DNA of 64,000 nucleotides, taken from NCBI GenBank assembly GCA_039720395.1, contig CM077821.1, forward strand, positions 39,492,792 to 39,556,791, in the 5' to 3' direction. This DNA comes from Liquidambar formosana. Its lineage: Eukaryota; Streptophyta; Magnoliopsida; Saxifragales; Altingiaceae. Shown one piece after another: positions 40,951 through 52,530 of this stretch. The notes under the pieces were generated by a model. It was given only the letters and a program-made list of their open reading frames with translations. It did not search any database and was not told where the DNA came from. Within the stretch, counting starts at the first letter, position 1, and the number at the start of each line of letters is the position of its first letter. The translations under genes were made by a program, and so were the position numbers.

Positions 40951-42737
40951 CTACATGAAAGAAGTCACATTTCCCGTCATTATCAAACATTAAAGTTTCT
41001 TTGAGAATCTTAAAAACTGGATTAGACTGGATAATTGGTGCTTGGAAGGGTCGCTGTGATACATGATTATCACGAGTAGTAGTCTTGTATATATATTGTA
41101 TTTATTTACTTTTTATTAGTGTGTAGGGGCAGGAACTTAGTTGAGACTTGAGACTAGGGTTTTGGCCCCTAGCAAATTTTCGAGGTACATAAATTCAAGT
41201 ATTTTTTTTAAAAGGGAGACTATTGCCATCGCACAAAATACTTTAAGCATTCCACTTAGTTTACATTTTATTTTTTTTGGTTAGATTTTATGAAAAGTGT
41301 AAAAGATTTTTACGAAATCTAGTCGCGTTGTCCACTAGATAACATTATTACCTTTCAAGTATGCATGTATTTGCATTGGCTTCTTACAGTTGGGTTAACT
41401 TGTGTTGGTTGAGTAAAATCGTGTATTTTTAGTTTTTTTATTTTTTATTTTTATGTTTTTTGGGTTTTTTTATTTTTTATTTTTTGTTTTGATTTAAGGT
41501 ACATGTTAAGTTGTAATTAATGAAACAATTATTACCTGAAAAATGATTAAAAAAATGCATAAAAAATGATACAAATTGCTTAGAAAAATGTGAAATTAAT
41601 TTTAAAAATTGTATAAATATGCTTCTTCAAGCAATAATTGCCTTGTTAAATGCAAGTTAACGTTAAGAACCTCTAACTAATATATGAAAAATCTCTAATT
41701 AATAAATAAAAAATGTAAGTGAAAGTACTTATAAAACTATGCAAATACATTTCTTTTTGCAATAATTACCTTATTAAATACAGGTTAACATCAAGAAAAA
41801 TCTCAAAATGAAAAATTATTTCTTCACCTTACTTAAAAAGGTAACAAATTTTTGGCTTGATTATTAATGGAATTGTGCAAAAGATTAATTTTCATAAATT
41901 AAGGGTAGGTAGTACACAGAAGTTAATTACTATGCTCTTAAAGGGGTGATTATTGTCATCACAAAATTTCTTTTGCATCCCTACTTAGTTTACACATTTT
42001 AAAGGTTTATGAAAAATATAAAAGATTTTAATTTATGAAAATTAATCATACTAGAAAACATTGTTCTAAATAACTTTTTAGAAGAAAATTTTTCTAAAAT
42101 GTATTATTTAAGCGACCATCGTTTGAAGAGCTGTCAATTAATTAGCATGTGCTAAGGAGTGGTCGATTAGTGCACGTGTTAGCATTTGTCGATTAGAGCA
42201 TGTGTGTAAAGTGTCAATATGTTATTTCATCTGCCAATATGGTAACAGATCTTCGAGAGAGTAAATGATCCTTTGAACTCTTCCGATATATGAAAAATAT
42301 AGAAAAAGAAAAAAAAAATGACGATGAGCCACCACGTTCACGTTCACACTTCATCAGCAGGATTGATGCATGCGTGGTCCAGGAAGAATGGCCACGTTTG
42401 GATCGTGCTGACTGTAAAGTCCCTTTCCTTGTGGAAAAAAAATGTGAACATAGATTTTTTTCGTATTTTTTGTTTGCAGCCATCCATGGGTGCGATTTGA
42501 ATGGTTGGTTCTTCGATCGGTAGCTGTTAAGAAAAATTTTGTCTTTCATAAGTTTGTACATACTTGAACACAATTTATATTTTTTGGGTTCAGACGTGGG
42601 TATCTCGGGTTTACTCCTATTAAGCTTTGGATCCAAATCAGTCACACATGATCTATAATTCACATACAACCCTAGAAGTAGAAGACATAGATATTAGCTT
42701 TGCTGCTAGGGCAAGGGTGCAATTTGGACTGGAATGC
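40951..42737. other. Decayed GH1-b upstream DNA with half-MITEs
   Basis: No GH1 exons 1-6 are found. Two broken MITE halves start GGGAGACTATTGCCATCGC (about 41215-41345) and GGGGTGATTATTGTCATC (about 41942-42115). Traces of the shared GH1 upstream DNA include the CAAGTATGCATG tandem-unit relic (about 41355) and GGCCACGTTTGGATCGTGCTG (about 42390). Confidence 0.6.
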
Positions 42738-42745
42738 CTCATCAC

Positions 42746-43409
42746 TAAGGTTGCAAATGAATTGAGCTGTTTGTGAACGACTTATGAACAAACTCGATAA
42801 AGGCTCGTTTGAACTCGTTCAATTAATAAATGAGCCAAGAGCTTAAACATTAGGCTCGTTTAATAAACGAGCCAAGCTTGAGCAGACTATAGCTCAACTC
42901 GTTTACGTTTGTGAACAAGCTTGTTAAACGCATATGAACAAACTCACAAATAGGCTTGCTAAAAGGCTTGTGAAATAGCTTATTAGTAGGCTCATTAAGA
43001 GACTTGTATAAATACCCTAAAGTTGGGTAATAGTCTTTTAGATTACTGGACTAAATTTTATTTATTTAAAGCTTGATTTTAGACTTTTTTTAAATTCCTT
43101 TTTTCAACGGGTGCATTTTCAAATTTATGTTATTTTGTAGCGAGGTTTACATTATTATGATTTATGAATGGAAGTATCTTAATTCTTAATGTTTAAAACT
43201 CACATTTATGAGCTCAAACTAATCTTGAACACGAGCTCGAACTCGAGTTCGAGCCGAACTTAAGCTTTTCTAAATCTTATTGAGTCAAGCTTGAGCACAA
43301 TAAATTAATCTCATTTAAAGCTCGACTCATTTATAAATAAACAAGCCTTTGACTAAGCCGAGTTTAAACACTTCAAAGTTCGGTTTGATTCGACTTGTTT
43401 GCAGCCCTA
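42746..43409. mobile_element. hAT-like element, 664 bp, perfect 8-bp TSD
   Basis: Left end TAAGGTTGCAAATGAATTGAG; right end, inverted, TAGGGCTGCAAACAAGTCGAA. Perfect CTCATCAC duplications at 42738-42745 and 43410-43417. The interior is rich in GAGCTCGA/CGAGCC inverted motifs (ACTCGTTTA, AAACGAGCC). Non-autonomous; no transposase frame. Confidence 0.85.
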
Positions 43410-43417
43410 CTCATCAC

Positions 43418-45379
43418 AACTGATCTAATGACAACTGGTATCTAAACTTTCGCTACAGTTGTAGATTCTCTTCTTTTTTTTTTTTTTCCTCTTTCTTTTT
43501 ATTGGTGGTAAAATTTCTAGAATCTCATGATTGTTTTTTATTTTATGTTTATTTAGAGGCCTTGATTATGGGAGATATAAGATTTTGTTTCGTCAATATA
43601 TGGTAGGATTTTAAATTTTTTTTTAAAAATATTATTTTATGGGAGAAGGGGTGTTCTTGTAAAATTTCTAAGGATTTATTACTTCGTGGGTTTGAATTTT
43701 ATTTCTTTATTTTTTGTTTGAAATCATACTATTAGTTTTTTTTTTTTTTTAAGGCTGAGATTTTAATTAGCATGCACGGTCACGTTTTGGGGTTTCATTG
43801 ATGAGGAAATTATGGACTTGTGATGAGGCATTTCAGTTTCATAGGTATATTCTTACGGGTATTTCGTCAAAACTTCGTACTCTTTTGCTCTTGGGATTGT
43901 TCTAATACGTTGAAATCACTCTAAGAAAAAAAAAGGGCCACCCCAGCTAAACATTCCTAGCTCCGCCCTTGAAATTACCAGGCAAAATGCTTGTCACTTC
44001 TTTGAGAATCATGCAATCAGTGATTATTTTTTTTTATTTATTTTTTTTTTTGGGGTAAAGCATTTTGTAGAAATGTAGAATCAATCTCCTGTCTCCCATA
44101 GGCTTGTAATCGATCCGTAGAAGTGGGATGATATCATCAACCCTTTTTTTCTCATTTTTGCATGCTTCTGCTTCTGCTTCTGCTCCTGCTCCTGCTCCCG
44201 CTCCTGCTTGTTTAAGCTTTTGTGAGCCTCTAATCCATCAACCGTTCTTTATCATTGCTGCAGTAAGCAGAGGCTTCTGCTTCTGCTCTTGCGTTCTTGT
44301 CACAACTTTGTCAGGCGCTTTTACTTGTTCTTTTATTATTTGTGCTCTCCATCCATGCATGAACTCTCCTTTGGATTTTGGTGAACAAACTTTTTAACTG
44401 CTATGTATTAGATAGATAACAGGTTTACTCTTGAAATTCTGACTTCGTTTAGTCTAAGGTTTTATTTGGTTCGTGGATTTTATCGAGGAAAAAAAATAAA
44501 ATATAAAAAATTGTACTTTTTTTTAAATTTGGTTGTAATGGAAAATTGAAAGAAGAAGAAAAGTTAGAATAATTTTAACTTGATCTGATTTTATCTTTTC
44601 CTTTCATTTTCTTTCCTCCTTATTTTTTTTCCTTCTTTCTTTTTTCCTTGGTAGAATCCATAAATCAAATAGAGGGTAAAGCAACTCCATTGGAATGGCC
44701 AAGTAACAAATTGAGCAAAAATGCGAAAATCTTATAAGGGAAATGAAAAGATTCACATTTTTTTGTACAAGGTTCATTATTTTTTTAATTTTTTGATGGG
44801 CAAATGGAAATTTATTGATATTAAAAAAGGATTACAAACACCAGAAGCCAAGAGGCCACCACTCCCAAAAAGGTACGTAGTAATACAGCTCAACTGGCGA
44901 ACTGAAAAAAAAAAAAAAATACTACACATTGTTTCTCCCTCAGTTCATTACTCAACAATTTTCTGTCCATAAGAAATGCAGGTTTTTCATACCCTAGCTG
45001 ATCATCGATCACTCCCCACTTCTAAGTGCATTTTTAAAGGTGCATGTTCTCAAACCTCCAAGAGCAGAGTTTCTTCATTAATTCAACAACAATCTCATAT
45101 AAATGGAAAGTTGTGGAGAGATTTTTCCCTATAAATGAAAGTAGCTTCAAGTCTTCGACCATTATTTAATTTATTTGTTGACAACCCATTAAATTAGAAC
45201 ATCATGCATGCAGTGCAAAAGAGATTCCAAACAAGTTGTACTTACCTTCAAACAAATATATATAGACGCGCTAAAGGTAGTTGAATTAAGTACAAAAGTA
45301 TCATTGTTGGACAAGTCCTATTGAGTTCCCAATGTGTTTCCGCCTAAAATTAACTTTTCAAAGGGTAGAAAAGTAATTA
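43418..45379. other. Intergenic, no gene recognised
   Basis: AT-rich, with a (TTCTGC)n-like hexamer repeat at about 44165-44210 that causes an Ala/Pro-rich open frame. No domains, RNAs or complete mobile elements are seen. Confidence 0.5.
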
Positions 45380-45994
45380 TCAAAGAAGTGCCACGTGAGT
45401 AAGCTGCGCCGTGTAGGATGAGTCTGCTAGAGGGAAAAAGTAATTAAAGAGCATGTGCTTTTGACGTGGTCAAAAGGGGGTTTGAGGAAAATAAAGAATA
45501 GTTTATGAAGAATTCTATCATGATCAGAGAAGTGGGAGAGATGAAGTTCTACTGGGAGTGCAAGGGCAGAGACAAGGCCCACTACCATGCACCATCAAAA
45601 CAGGAGTCGCATCAGTGAACACATACTAGCCATGATCTGGACTGTGGGAAGTTTTGTCCAATATATTGTATAAAAGAGGAAAGACACGCACAAGAAAGGG
45701 GTTCCACAACCACAACAACTCCTCCTTAGGAAATCAAATCTAGTTTAAATTAGCTTCATAACTTTCTAGTTTTAATTTTGTTATTTAGCTTCTTAGCGAT
45801 CTTGTTAGTTCATGCTTTGGATTTCAACTATTGGACATCTTGCGCGCTGTTTTCATACTTGGGATTTCTATAGGTATTTCCTTTTAATGAAGCACTTTCC
45901 AGATTTCTTGATATAACCCTGCGAATTTTGTTTGCAAATAAACTTTAGTTTAGAGTTTTAGAAAAAAGAACTCCTATCTCTCTTTCATCGCCTG

Positions 45995-46763
45995 CAAGGG
46001 CAGAGCTATGTTGTGGGCTACACTGGGTTGTAGCCCAGGTAACCCACCCAAATTTTTTTTTTTTTTTGGCTGATGTAATTTTGCTAGATTGTAATGTCAG
46101 CCCAGTAAGATAAGAGGAAAACAGCCCAATATGTATATTAGCCCATTAACCAGGCCAAAATCAAAACATAGGATGAAAGAAGGGGAAATCTGGGGAGAAG
46201 CTGATAAAGGATAACAGCTGCCTCTGGCCCGCTGCTTTTCATTCGCCATTCTGCTTTTTTTACAGTAGTTTTTATATATGGAGATCTCTATTGTCACCTT
46301 AAGACTTGCTTTTCATCTCCCATTTACTTTACATTTTAAGGTTTTATGAAAAATATAAAAGATTTTCATAAAAACTAATCACTTAATTTACTATAAAACA
46401 TCATTTTAAACAATTTTGTAGAAAAAGGTTTTTCAAAAATTTGTCGTTTAAATGGACTTTTTAGCCATTTATGAAACAAATACTATAAATGGCCAAAATT
46501 TTCATTTAAGTTATAGATTTTGAAAAAGGTTTCTTCTACAAATTTGTTCACAATGAGTTTTTCTAATGGTTAGCTTGTTTGGTTTTTATAAAAATCTTTT
46601 ATAATTTTTATAAAACCTTGGAATGTAAAAAAAGTAGGGGATGAAGAGCAAATCTTTGGGTGCCAATAGAGGCCCCCTTTATATATATATATATATATAT
46701 ATATTTGTGTTTCTTAGTCTTTAATCTAGCCTAGGTCAATTTAAAATCCTGGCTCCGCCCTTG
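45995..46763. mobile_element. hAT-like element, 769 bp, perfect 8-bp TSD
   Basis: Ends CAAGGGCAGAGCTATG and, inverted, CAAGGGCGGAGCCAGG. Perfect ATCGCCTG duplications at 45987-45994 and 46764-46771. It is nested in the LTR-like relic and itself carries the MITE at 46280-46677. Non-autonomous. Confidence 0.85.
46280..46677. mobile_element. Mutator-like palindromic MITE, subfamily B, 398 bp
   Basis: It starts GGAGATCTCTATTGTCACC and ends GGTGCCAATAGAGGCCCCC, with foldback arms sharing the CATCATTTTAAAC core. TTTATATAT duplications at 46271-46279 and 46678-46686. Third layer of a nest: LTR relic, hAT, MITE. Confidence 0.82.
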
Positions 46764-46930
46764 ATCGCCTGATTTACATTTTAATTTCAATTACATCAAT
46801 GACCAAATAGGCATTTGAGGCCAACGGCCTTAGATCCAATGGCTTAGGAGGTGATGATGGGTCATGGTCACATGATCTTTAAACTTTTGAGCCTTGGCAC
46901 GCCCATGCAACCTTTTAGTGTGAACACAAG

Positions 46931-47693
46931 GCCAACAACCCATAAGCATTACTCATTTTTTATAGTTGCAACGCAGCATTGATCATCTTGAACACAAAGA
47001 TACATGCTCAGAGAGTGTGTAAATAAGGGCCTCACCAGTCACCAGGCAAAGAGTGCAGGTGAACTATGGAGTTTCTTGTTAACTGTCCAAGATCAGCATC
47101 GTTAGTTTTGGTATCTCATCCCAACAATCCCGGGAGCCCTTTGATGTATACATATGATACAAGCTAGGCTCATCCTTATGGCTATTTAACATATAAGTGG
47201 CATATATATTCTTTCGCCTTGGATCTAGATCGATCTTATTTTAGTTTCCAGCCTTCAGTGGGATGGAATTTGAAGCTATAAATGCACCAGACTGGTGCCA
47301 ATAATAATGTCGACTACCCTCCGAGCAAACAAACAGGGGAAAGGAAAGGAAAAAATACTTAAATTCTTACAAATGGGTTACCTTCTTTAGCATTTTTAAC
47401 CTTTTCTTTCCTACATTCTTTCCGAGATTGAAACAAAGGCTTAGAGGAAGGCCTGCCCACCTTGATACCAATTTCAAGAAGAATCACGTATTTCTAAACC
47501 ATCAACTCCAACATACACCAAATACTCAAGAAATATGCATTCTTAAACCGTCCAAATGGACATTTCAAGAACAAACACACATTATAAATGCCTCAACTTA
47601 CAGATCATGCTGAAGGGAAATTCCTATCCTTCAAACATATTCAGTAGATTGAAGAATAATGATAAGCATTCTATGCTTCTCTAAATCAATGCC
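46931..47693. other. Intergenic, no gene recognised
   Basis: 3' flank of the minus-strand gene tail below. A minus-strand poly(A) signal is not obvious. No repeats delimited. Confidence 0.45.
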
Positions 47694-48104
47694 CTATGGT
47701 GTATCCTCTTCGTACTTTTTCAAGGATTCCGGCGATGTGTGGGTGCAGTCATGTCTCTGTACTACAAAAGACTAAATTCAGGATCACAGATATATGTTGT
47801 TTAGCACGCAGAGGAGGAAAAACTTACCTTGGCCTCCAAAAGGTGCAGATGATGAACCCATGAGGACATGCCCTGAGATATATTAAAACGGAACAATAAA
47901 GCAAACAATTAGCTACCATATAGACCTGATGCAAAACATTCAAAGTTTTACTGCCTCTCCAGTATACAAGCTAATATATGCCCCTTTAAAAGCCCATGTA
48001 CACAGTGTGCACACAACCTGCAGCCATCAAGGAAGATAAAAGAGCCTGGCAATCCTCTGTTCCTGTTGAGAAGCAAGCTGGCCGAGACAGTAATTGCAAC
48101 AAAC
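47694..48104 (-). CDS. Last three exons of an unrecognised gene
   Basis: Three minus-strand exons with canonical borders and matching phases: 48018-48104 (acceptor TTATAG, donor CAG|GTTGTG), 47828-47872 (acceptor CTCAG, donor AAG|GTAAGT) and 47694-47761 (acceptor TTGTAG), ending in TAG. Together they read one open tail of about 65 residues: LLQLLSRPACFSTGTEDCQ, then LLSSLMAAGHVLMGSSSAP, then QRHDCTHTSPESLKKYEED. I do not recognise the family. The 5' exons are not found; a MITE sits directly upstream at 48136-48546. It may be the tail of a real gene, or a fragment left by rearrangement. The last acceptor choice is the least certain part. Confidence 0.45.
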
Positions 48105-48135
48105 CTATAATGGGATTTAATAAAAATTAAGCAAA

Positions 48136-48546
48136 GAGTGGGGCTATTGCCACCACATGGAGTACTCTAAGCCCCCCATTAGTTTATATTTTTTAAGATT
48201 TTATGAAAAATATAAAATGCTTTAACGAAAACTAGTTACATTGTTCACTAGAAAACATTATTTTAAACAACTTTGTAGAAGAAAGTTTTTCCAAAATCTA
48301 TCATTTAAGCAGAATTTTTGGCCATTTACAATCTTTATTTCATTTTCCATGAAAAATGTCCAAAAAGTGTACTTAAATGACAAATTTTTTAAACAAATTC
48401 TTCTACAAAGTTGTCCGAAATGATGTTTTTTTAGTAAACTATGTGGTTAGTTTTCGTAAACTTTTTTTATATTTTTCATAAAACTTAAAAAATATAAATT
48501 AAATGGGAGGTTTAGAGTATTTTATGTGGTGGCAATAGCCTGGCTC
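48136..48546. mobile_element. Mutator-like palindromic MITE, subfamily C, 411 bp
   Basis: It starts GAGTGGGGCTATTGCCACCAC and ends GTGGTGGCAATAGCCTGGCTC, with the AACATTATTTTAAACAACTTTG core. Perfect TTAAGCAAA duplications at 48127-48135 and 48547-48555. The two broken halves at 41215 and 41942 have the same style of end. Confidence 0.88.
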
Positions 48547-48555
48547 TTAAGCAAA

Positions 48556-49832
48556 ATACTTATAATTATAATAAGTAAAGAAATTACTCACACAAAACAA
48601 ACAAACACACACCTTCATCGGCAACCAAACGAATCCTTGCGATTCAAAATTTTGAGTAAAATCACTATGAATTCGTAGTGGGAATTAACATTACTACGGA
48701 AACCAGATAGCTCCAATTAGAAAATTCATCTAATTAATTATCTGAATCTCTACACGTATATGTCCAAAACAAAGCTGATCGAGATACCCTCAAAAAAAAA
48801 AAAAAAAAAAAAGAGGTACGGTATCCGAAGTGATCATATTTTTTTTATAAGCTAGTAATCACACTGTGATAAACCCGGTCACATTTTTTTATAAGTTGGG
48901 GTGTCATGGTTGGGTTAAGGTTTTGCCAGATACCAGACCTAATTACTGCCGCCTTGCTAATGGTTGACCATTAACTCTAAGCTCTACTTAATAAAGTTGA
49001 GAATTTCTTCCCTTTTACGTGTGATACACATATTTTATTTTTTTTTAAAACAGTTATGGCAATATATAATTATATAAGAATACAGATTGAGGTACATTGA
49101 TTAAGGTATATAGGAATAATATATGCAACGAATTAGGTCATTCCAGGCCTAGTGTCATGTCTTCCCAAAAAGTTGAAAAGGTTTTTGGAGTCAATTTTGA
49201 TTTTTCTTAGATGCGTGTATTTCTTAGGTTGTGTTTGTTATGAGGGCATTGAAATGGTGATTCTATTAGCCTTAAAAAAAAGTGATTATTCAGTCCCTTT
49301 AAGAAATGAAATCATTAAAAGTAAGTCTCACCTTTTTTTTTTTTTCCATTCCATTTGTACTTCTTAGAACATTTCGCTATCAGGCAAAACTTGAAGTAGA
49401 GATATTTTTTTGCCTTGTGTGTGAAATGTAGGTGCTCTAAGCAATAATATACGCATTTTGGTAAGGCAAATATAGCTCAAGGCAAATTTTGAGTTATATT
49501 TGCCTCAAGAAATGGCTTAAGGCAAATTTCTCATATCATTCTCTAAGAAACAAGTGGGATGAAGGGAAAAGTAGGAGAAGCAAAAATAAAAGAAAAAAAA
49601 AAAAAAACCAAGCTGAGATGCATTAATGGAGCAATTACTTCTTTCATATATTACATTTTTACTGTAGCATGTAAAAATTGGCTTTGCATCCATCACCTAA
49701 ATGCCTTACGTAGTTGGAGATGCTCTCACCAAACATTGGAATAGAATGATTATTCTCATTTCCATTTCATTTTTCTTCCTTCTATTCACTCAAATCAAAT
49801 GCAGGCGTATGAAGGGAGAGTGTGGAAAATTA
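48556..49832. other. Intergenic, no gene recognised
   Basis: Low-complexity AT-rich DNA with a poly(A) run at about 48791-48812. No supported features. Confidence 0.45.
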
Positions 49833-50114
49833 GGAGAATTACAAATTGGTCTAACTACTGATATATAATCACAATACAATACATATGATTACCAACTTCG
49901 TAGTAAATAACTACTAACTTAAAGAATAATGACTAGTACCTGTAATCAGATTAATCTGTAATTCCGCCAAAATTATATTGCAGGAATTAGAGATAGGTCC
50001 GCTAGGGAAAATAATAAGTCACTAGTCATTCATAGTTAAGTTAGTAGTCAATTAGCTAGAAGCTAGTAACCATTTGTATTGAATTGCTCGTGCTGGACCT
50101 ATCTGTAATTCTCT
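49833..50114. mobile_element. Foldback MITE (GAGAATTACA ends)
   Basis: The start (GGAGAATTACAAATTGGTC) and end (GACCTATCTGTAATTCTC) are inverted. Internal GGTCCGCTAGGGAAAATAAT suggests two related copies merged. Related pieces lie at about 1870-2010, 9090-9190 and 22890-23030. Confidence 0.5.
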
Positions 50115-50331
50115 CAATTATATTTGTTGACATATCCATCAAGAAATTATGAGATAAATTGGATTTTATCCGCCAGACTTATTAGTCGGTAACAAATTCC
50201 AGAATTTCGCTTCAGAACAATTCCGAAATATTTTTCTCTTTTACGTGGCATACGAGACGTACATCCCTATTTGCAGATAAAGCGGGAATAGGATTGTGAT
50301 GTGTTTATAGCTCATGGGACCCACACATAGG

Positions 50332-50469
50332 GAAAATTACCTTTTGGTGATAATTCCCAAACTAGTACCAACAAAAGGATATTTCCTATCAATTTGCATT
50401 AAAAAGACTATTAATTTCCCTTGTTTGTTATTAACTTGAGAAATGATCACTAAAAGGTAATTTCTCAAT
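50332..50469. mobile_element. Small foldback MITE upstream of S40-like gene
   Basis: Left GAAAATTACCTTTTGGTGAT mirrors right CACTAAAAGGTAATTTCTC. It ends about 270 bp before the S40-like ATG, so it is in the promoter. Same family as the element at 634-796. Confidence 0.6.
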
Positions 50470-50657
50470 ATTATCGGCTCGTCAGAAATGAAGGCGACCA
50501 GTGGGCCCACAGCAGCACTTCCAGGTCTTATTTTCCCCTATTTTTCTCCCCACACTGGGCAACTGGTGACTCCTCCATTACTATCTGCGGGCTGCGGCTC
50601 TTCGCCACGTCAGTCCTCCACTCCTCTCCCCTTTCCGTCTCTTCTCTCCAACACTGT

Positions 50658-50660
<3 letters not shown>

Positions 50661-50710
<50 letters not shown>
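50661..50710. repeat. (CT)n and (TA)n microsatellites in 5' leader
   Basis: About fifteen CT units followed by an alternating TA run, ending about 26 nt before the ATG of the S40-like gene. Confidence 0.9.
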
Positions 50711-50735
50711 GCTTGCTCAAGAACAACTCTATGTG

Positions 50736-51428
50736 ATGGAACCGAATGGCGTCTTGAACTTCCGTCATCGGCGATCCCCCTCATCCGATCGGTTCCTTGA
50801 CGTCTTCTCTCAGCCCGAGACCACCGCAGGCGAAGGCGACGTCGATGAGCTCAACGAGGACGAGGTCTTCTGGACTGGTGACTTCACCGAACCGAATCGC
50901 CGGTCCAATTCTACTTCCTCCGCTGGCGACCAAAACCACCACCGACTAGGGTTCGGGCTGCCGGAGAAATTCGGCATCCTCGCCGCATTATCGGAAGACG
51001 AACAGAAGAGAAATCTCCGGAACAGCCCTGTCTTATACCGAAAGCCTTCGATTTCATCGTCGCCGTCGAGGATTATTCCGGCGATACCGAAACCTCCGCA
51101 TAACACTCAGGAGAGAGAGTTTTTGCAGTTTTCGCAGTCGATGCCGACTAGAAAGTTCCATCAATCAGCTCCGATGAACGTTCCGGTGCTGCCGAAGGCG
51201 ATGGCGATTGCAAAAGCTAATGCGAAGAACAGGGATTTTATCGAAGTGGACGATGACGACGACGGAGAGGACGAGATGCTTCCGCCTCACGAGATCGTCG
51301 CGAGGGGTTCGGCGGTGTCGCCTAAGACGACGTTTTCGGTGCTTGAAGGCGTTGGGAGGACTTTGAAAGGGAGGGATCTGCGTCAGGTCCGGAATGCCGT
51401 GTGGCGCCAAACAGGTTTTCTTGATTGA
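50736..51428 (+). CDS. S40/DUF584 senescence-regulator-like protein, 230 aa
   Basis: S40 proteins are small plant nuclear regulators tied to leaf senescence and stress; their molecular activity is poorly defined. The single exon is typical. The start at 50736 gives MEPNGVLNFRHRRS; an in-frame ATG nine codons earlier would add only a repeat-derived leader, and the ATG at 50731 is followed at once by TGA. Seen in order: an acidic patch with EDEVFWTGDF (41-50), a Ser/Pro-rich middle, an Asp/Glu run (about 172-180), and the family C-terminus from residue 182 (LPPHEIVARG, then VLEGVGRTLKGRDL and RNAVWRQTGFLD). Codon GC is far above the surroundings. A MITE and CT/TA microsatellites lie upstream. 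Subfamily is not assigned. Confidence 0.93.
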   Translation: MEPNGVLNFRHRRSPSSDRFLDVFSQPETTAGEGDVDELNEDEVFWTGDFTEPNRRSNSTSSAGDQNHHRLGFGLPEKFGILAALSEDEQKRNLRNSPVLYRKPSISSSPSRIIPAIPKPPHNTQEREFLQFSQSMPTRKFHQSAPMNVPVLPKAMAIAKANAKNRDFIEVDDDDDGEDEMLPPHEIVARGSAVSPKTTFSVLEGVGRTLKGRDLRQVRNAVWRQTGFLD

Positions 51429-52369
51429 TTTGATTGATTTTGTTTTGGACTGGAAGTGTCTTGTTTTTTGCTAAGCTTTTACAGTCTTGATAGAAGGAGT
51501 TTGGTTTTGCCTTTTTTGTTTTGGGCTGAAAACATAGAGAGACTTGATCAGGGATTACTGAGAAATCATTGCTCTGATTGGGTTGGATATACTCAGTTGC
51601 TGTATGTGGTGAATACAATTTGGGAAATCAAAACTAGATTATGAGTTATACATATATGTGCTGAATCTATATGATTGGAATAGAAAGAATCAAAGGAAGA
51701 GAACTTCTGTTTTGTACTTGTGATCTTCATTGCTTGTTATATGCTTGGACTCTGATTGTTGTTGTTGGGTATTGGCATGATCGTGGATTATTCGTACGAC
51801 TGATTTGAATTTTTCAAGTTAACATTTGTTATGATTGTCAAATTCAAGTAAACATTAGTTATGATTGGTTTTTTCGGTTCTAAGTAACATCTCATATTTT
51901 TATTAGTTTAGTCCCATTCTTGCTTTTCTGTTTGCTATTAATCTTGCAAAAATGAATAGAAGAGATGTGGAGCATATGGCAGCTTGTGGTATGCTTTATT
52001 CTAGTTGTTGGGGAAGAGATGGGACTCAATTGTTTCCAGTTTCCTTGTTCTTTAGAGTCTCTGTGTATGTGTGGGCTCCAGCACGAATTGTGCTGCACAG
52101 TTTGAACATCATTGGCTAGTGACTAGTGAGCATAATTGAAGCTCTGAAATAAAATTTATTTGATATGCCAACAAAGTGTTATGTTCTTCTTCTTTTCGGT
52201 TCATGTATTTGTGCGCACATTTAAGTGACTTTCTGTATGGTGGAATAGGAGTCAATTCCTAGACCAAAAAGGAAGGGAAAATTGAGGAAATGTGTATATG
52301 CTTGGGGAAGTGTTTGCAAAAACAGGCAAAGTCAAACACAACTTTATTTGAGTAGTATATTTTTAGATT
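51429..52369. other. 3' flank of S40-like gene
   Basis: Presumed 3' UTR, then unique AT-rich DNA. No further gene is seen. Open frames on either strand are short and lack family motifs. Confidence 0.45.
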
Positions 52370-52384
52370 AAGTCTCAAGAAATA

Positions 52385-52515
52385 GCTGATGGCCTTGTGG
52401 TCTAGTGGCATTTCTCCCCCCCTACGTGGGGGGAGGTTCTTGGTTCAGGTCTCAGGATTAGTTATATGATGTTGTAATGAATTTCTCACCCATGTTACCA
52501 AAAAGGAAAAAAAAA
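52385..52515 (+). mobile_element. tRNA-derived SINE, 131 bp
   Basis: Pol III-type A box TGGTCTAGTGG (52398-52408) and B box GGTTCAGGTCT (52442-52452), then a short body and an A-rich tail (about 52499-52515). Flanked by 15-bp duplications AAGTCTCAAGAAATA (52370-52384) and AAGTCTCAAGCAATA (52516-52530), one mismatch. Confidence 0.88.
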
Positions 52516-52530
52516 AAGTCTCAAGCAATA

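Larger units (their letters stand above)
45380..46930 (+). mobile_element. LTR-retrotransposon relic (LTR-like), interrupted
   Basis: Contains GGGGTTCCACAACCACAAC (about 45698), ATCGCCTG...CATTTTAATTTCAATTAC and TGGCACGCCCATGCAACC...TTTTAGTGTGAAC (about 46897-46925). The same ordered motifs recur at about 62470-62885. Such strings are typical of Gypsy-type LTR ends in plants. No coding domain is present, so it may be a solo or decayed LTR. It is split by the hAT element at 45995-46763. Confidence 0.45.

Noticed and set aside
44128..44397. Ala/Pro/Ser-rich 89-codon frame
   Set aside because: Caused by a hexamer repeat (TTCTGC/TCCTGC).
48600..48660. A fourth upstream micro-exon for the unknown gene tail (donor GAAG|GTGTGT)
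   Set aside because: Phase would fit, but the acceptor is poor and a stop lies just upstream; not included.
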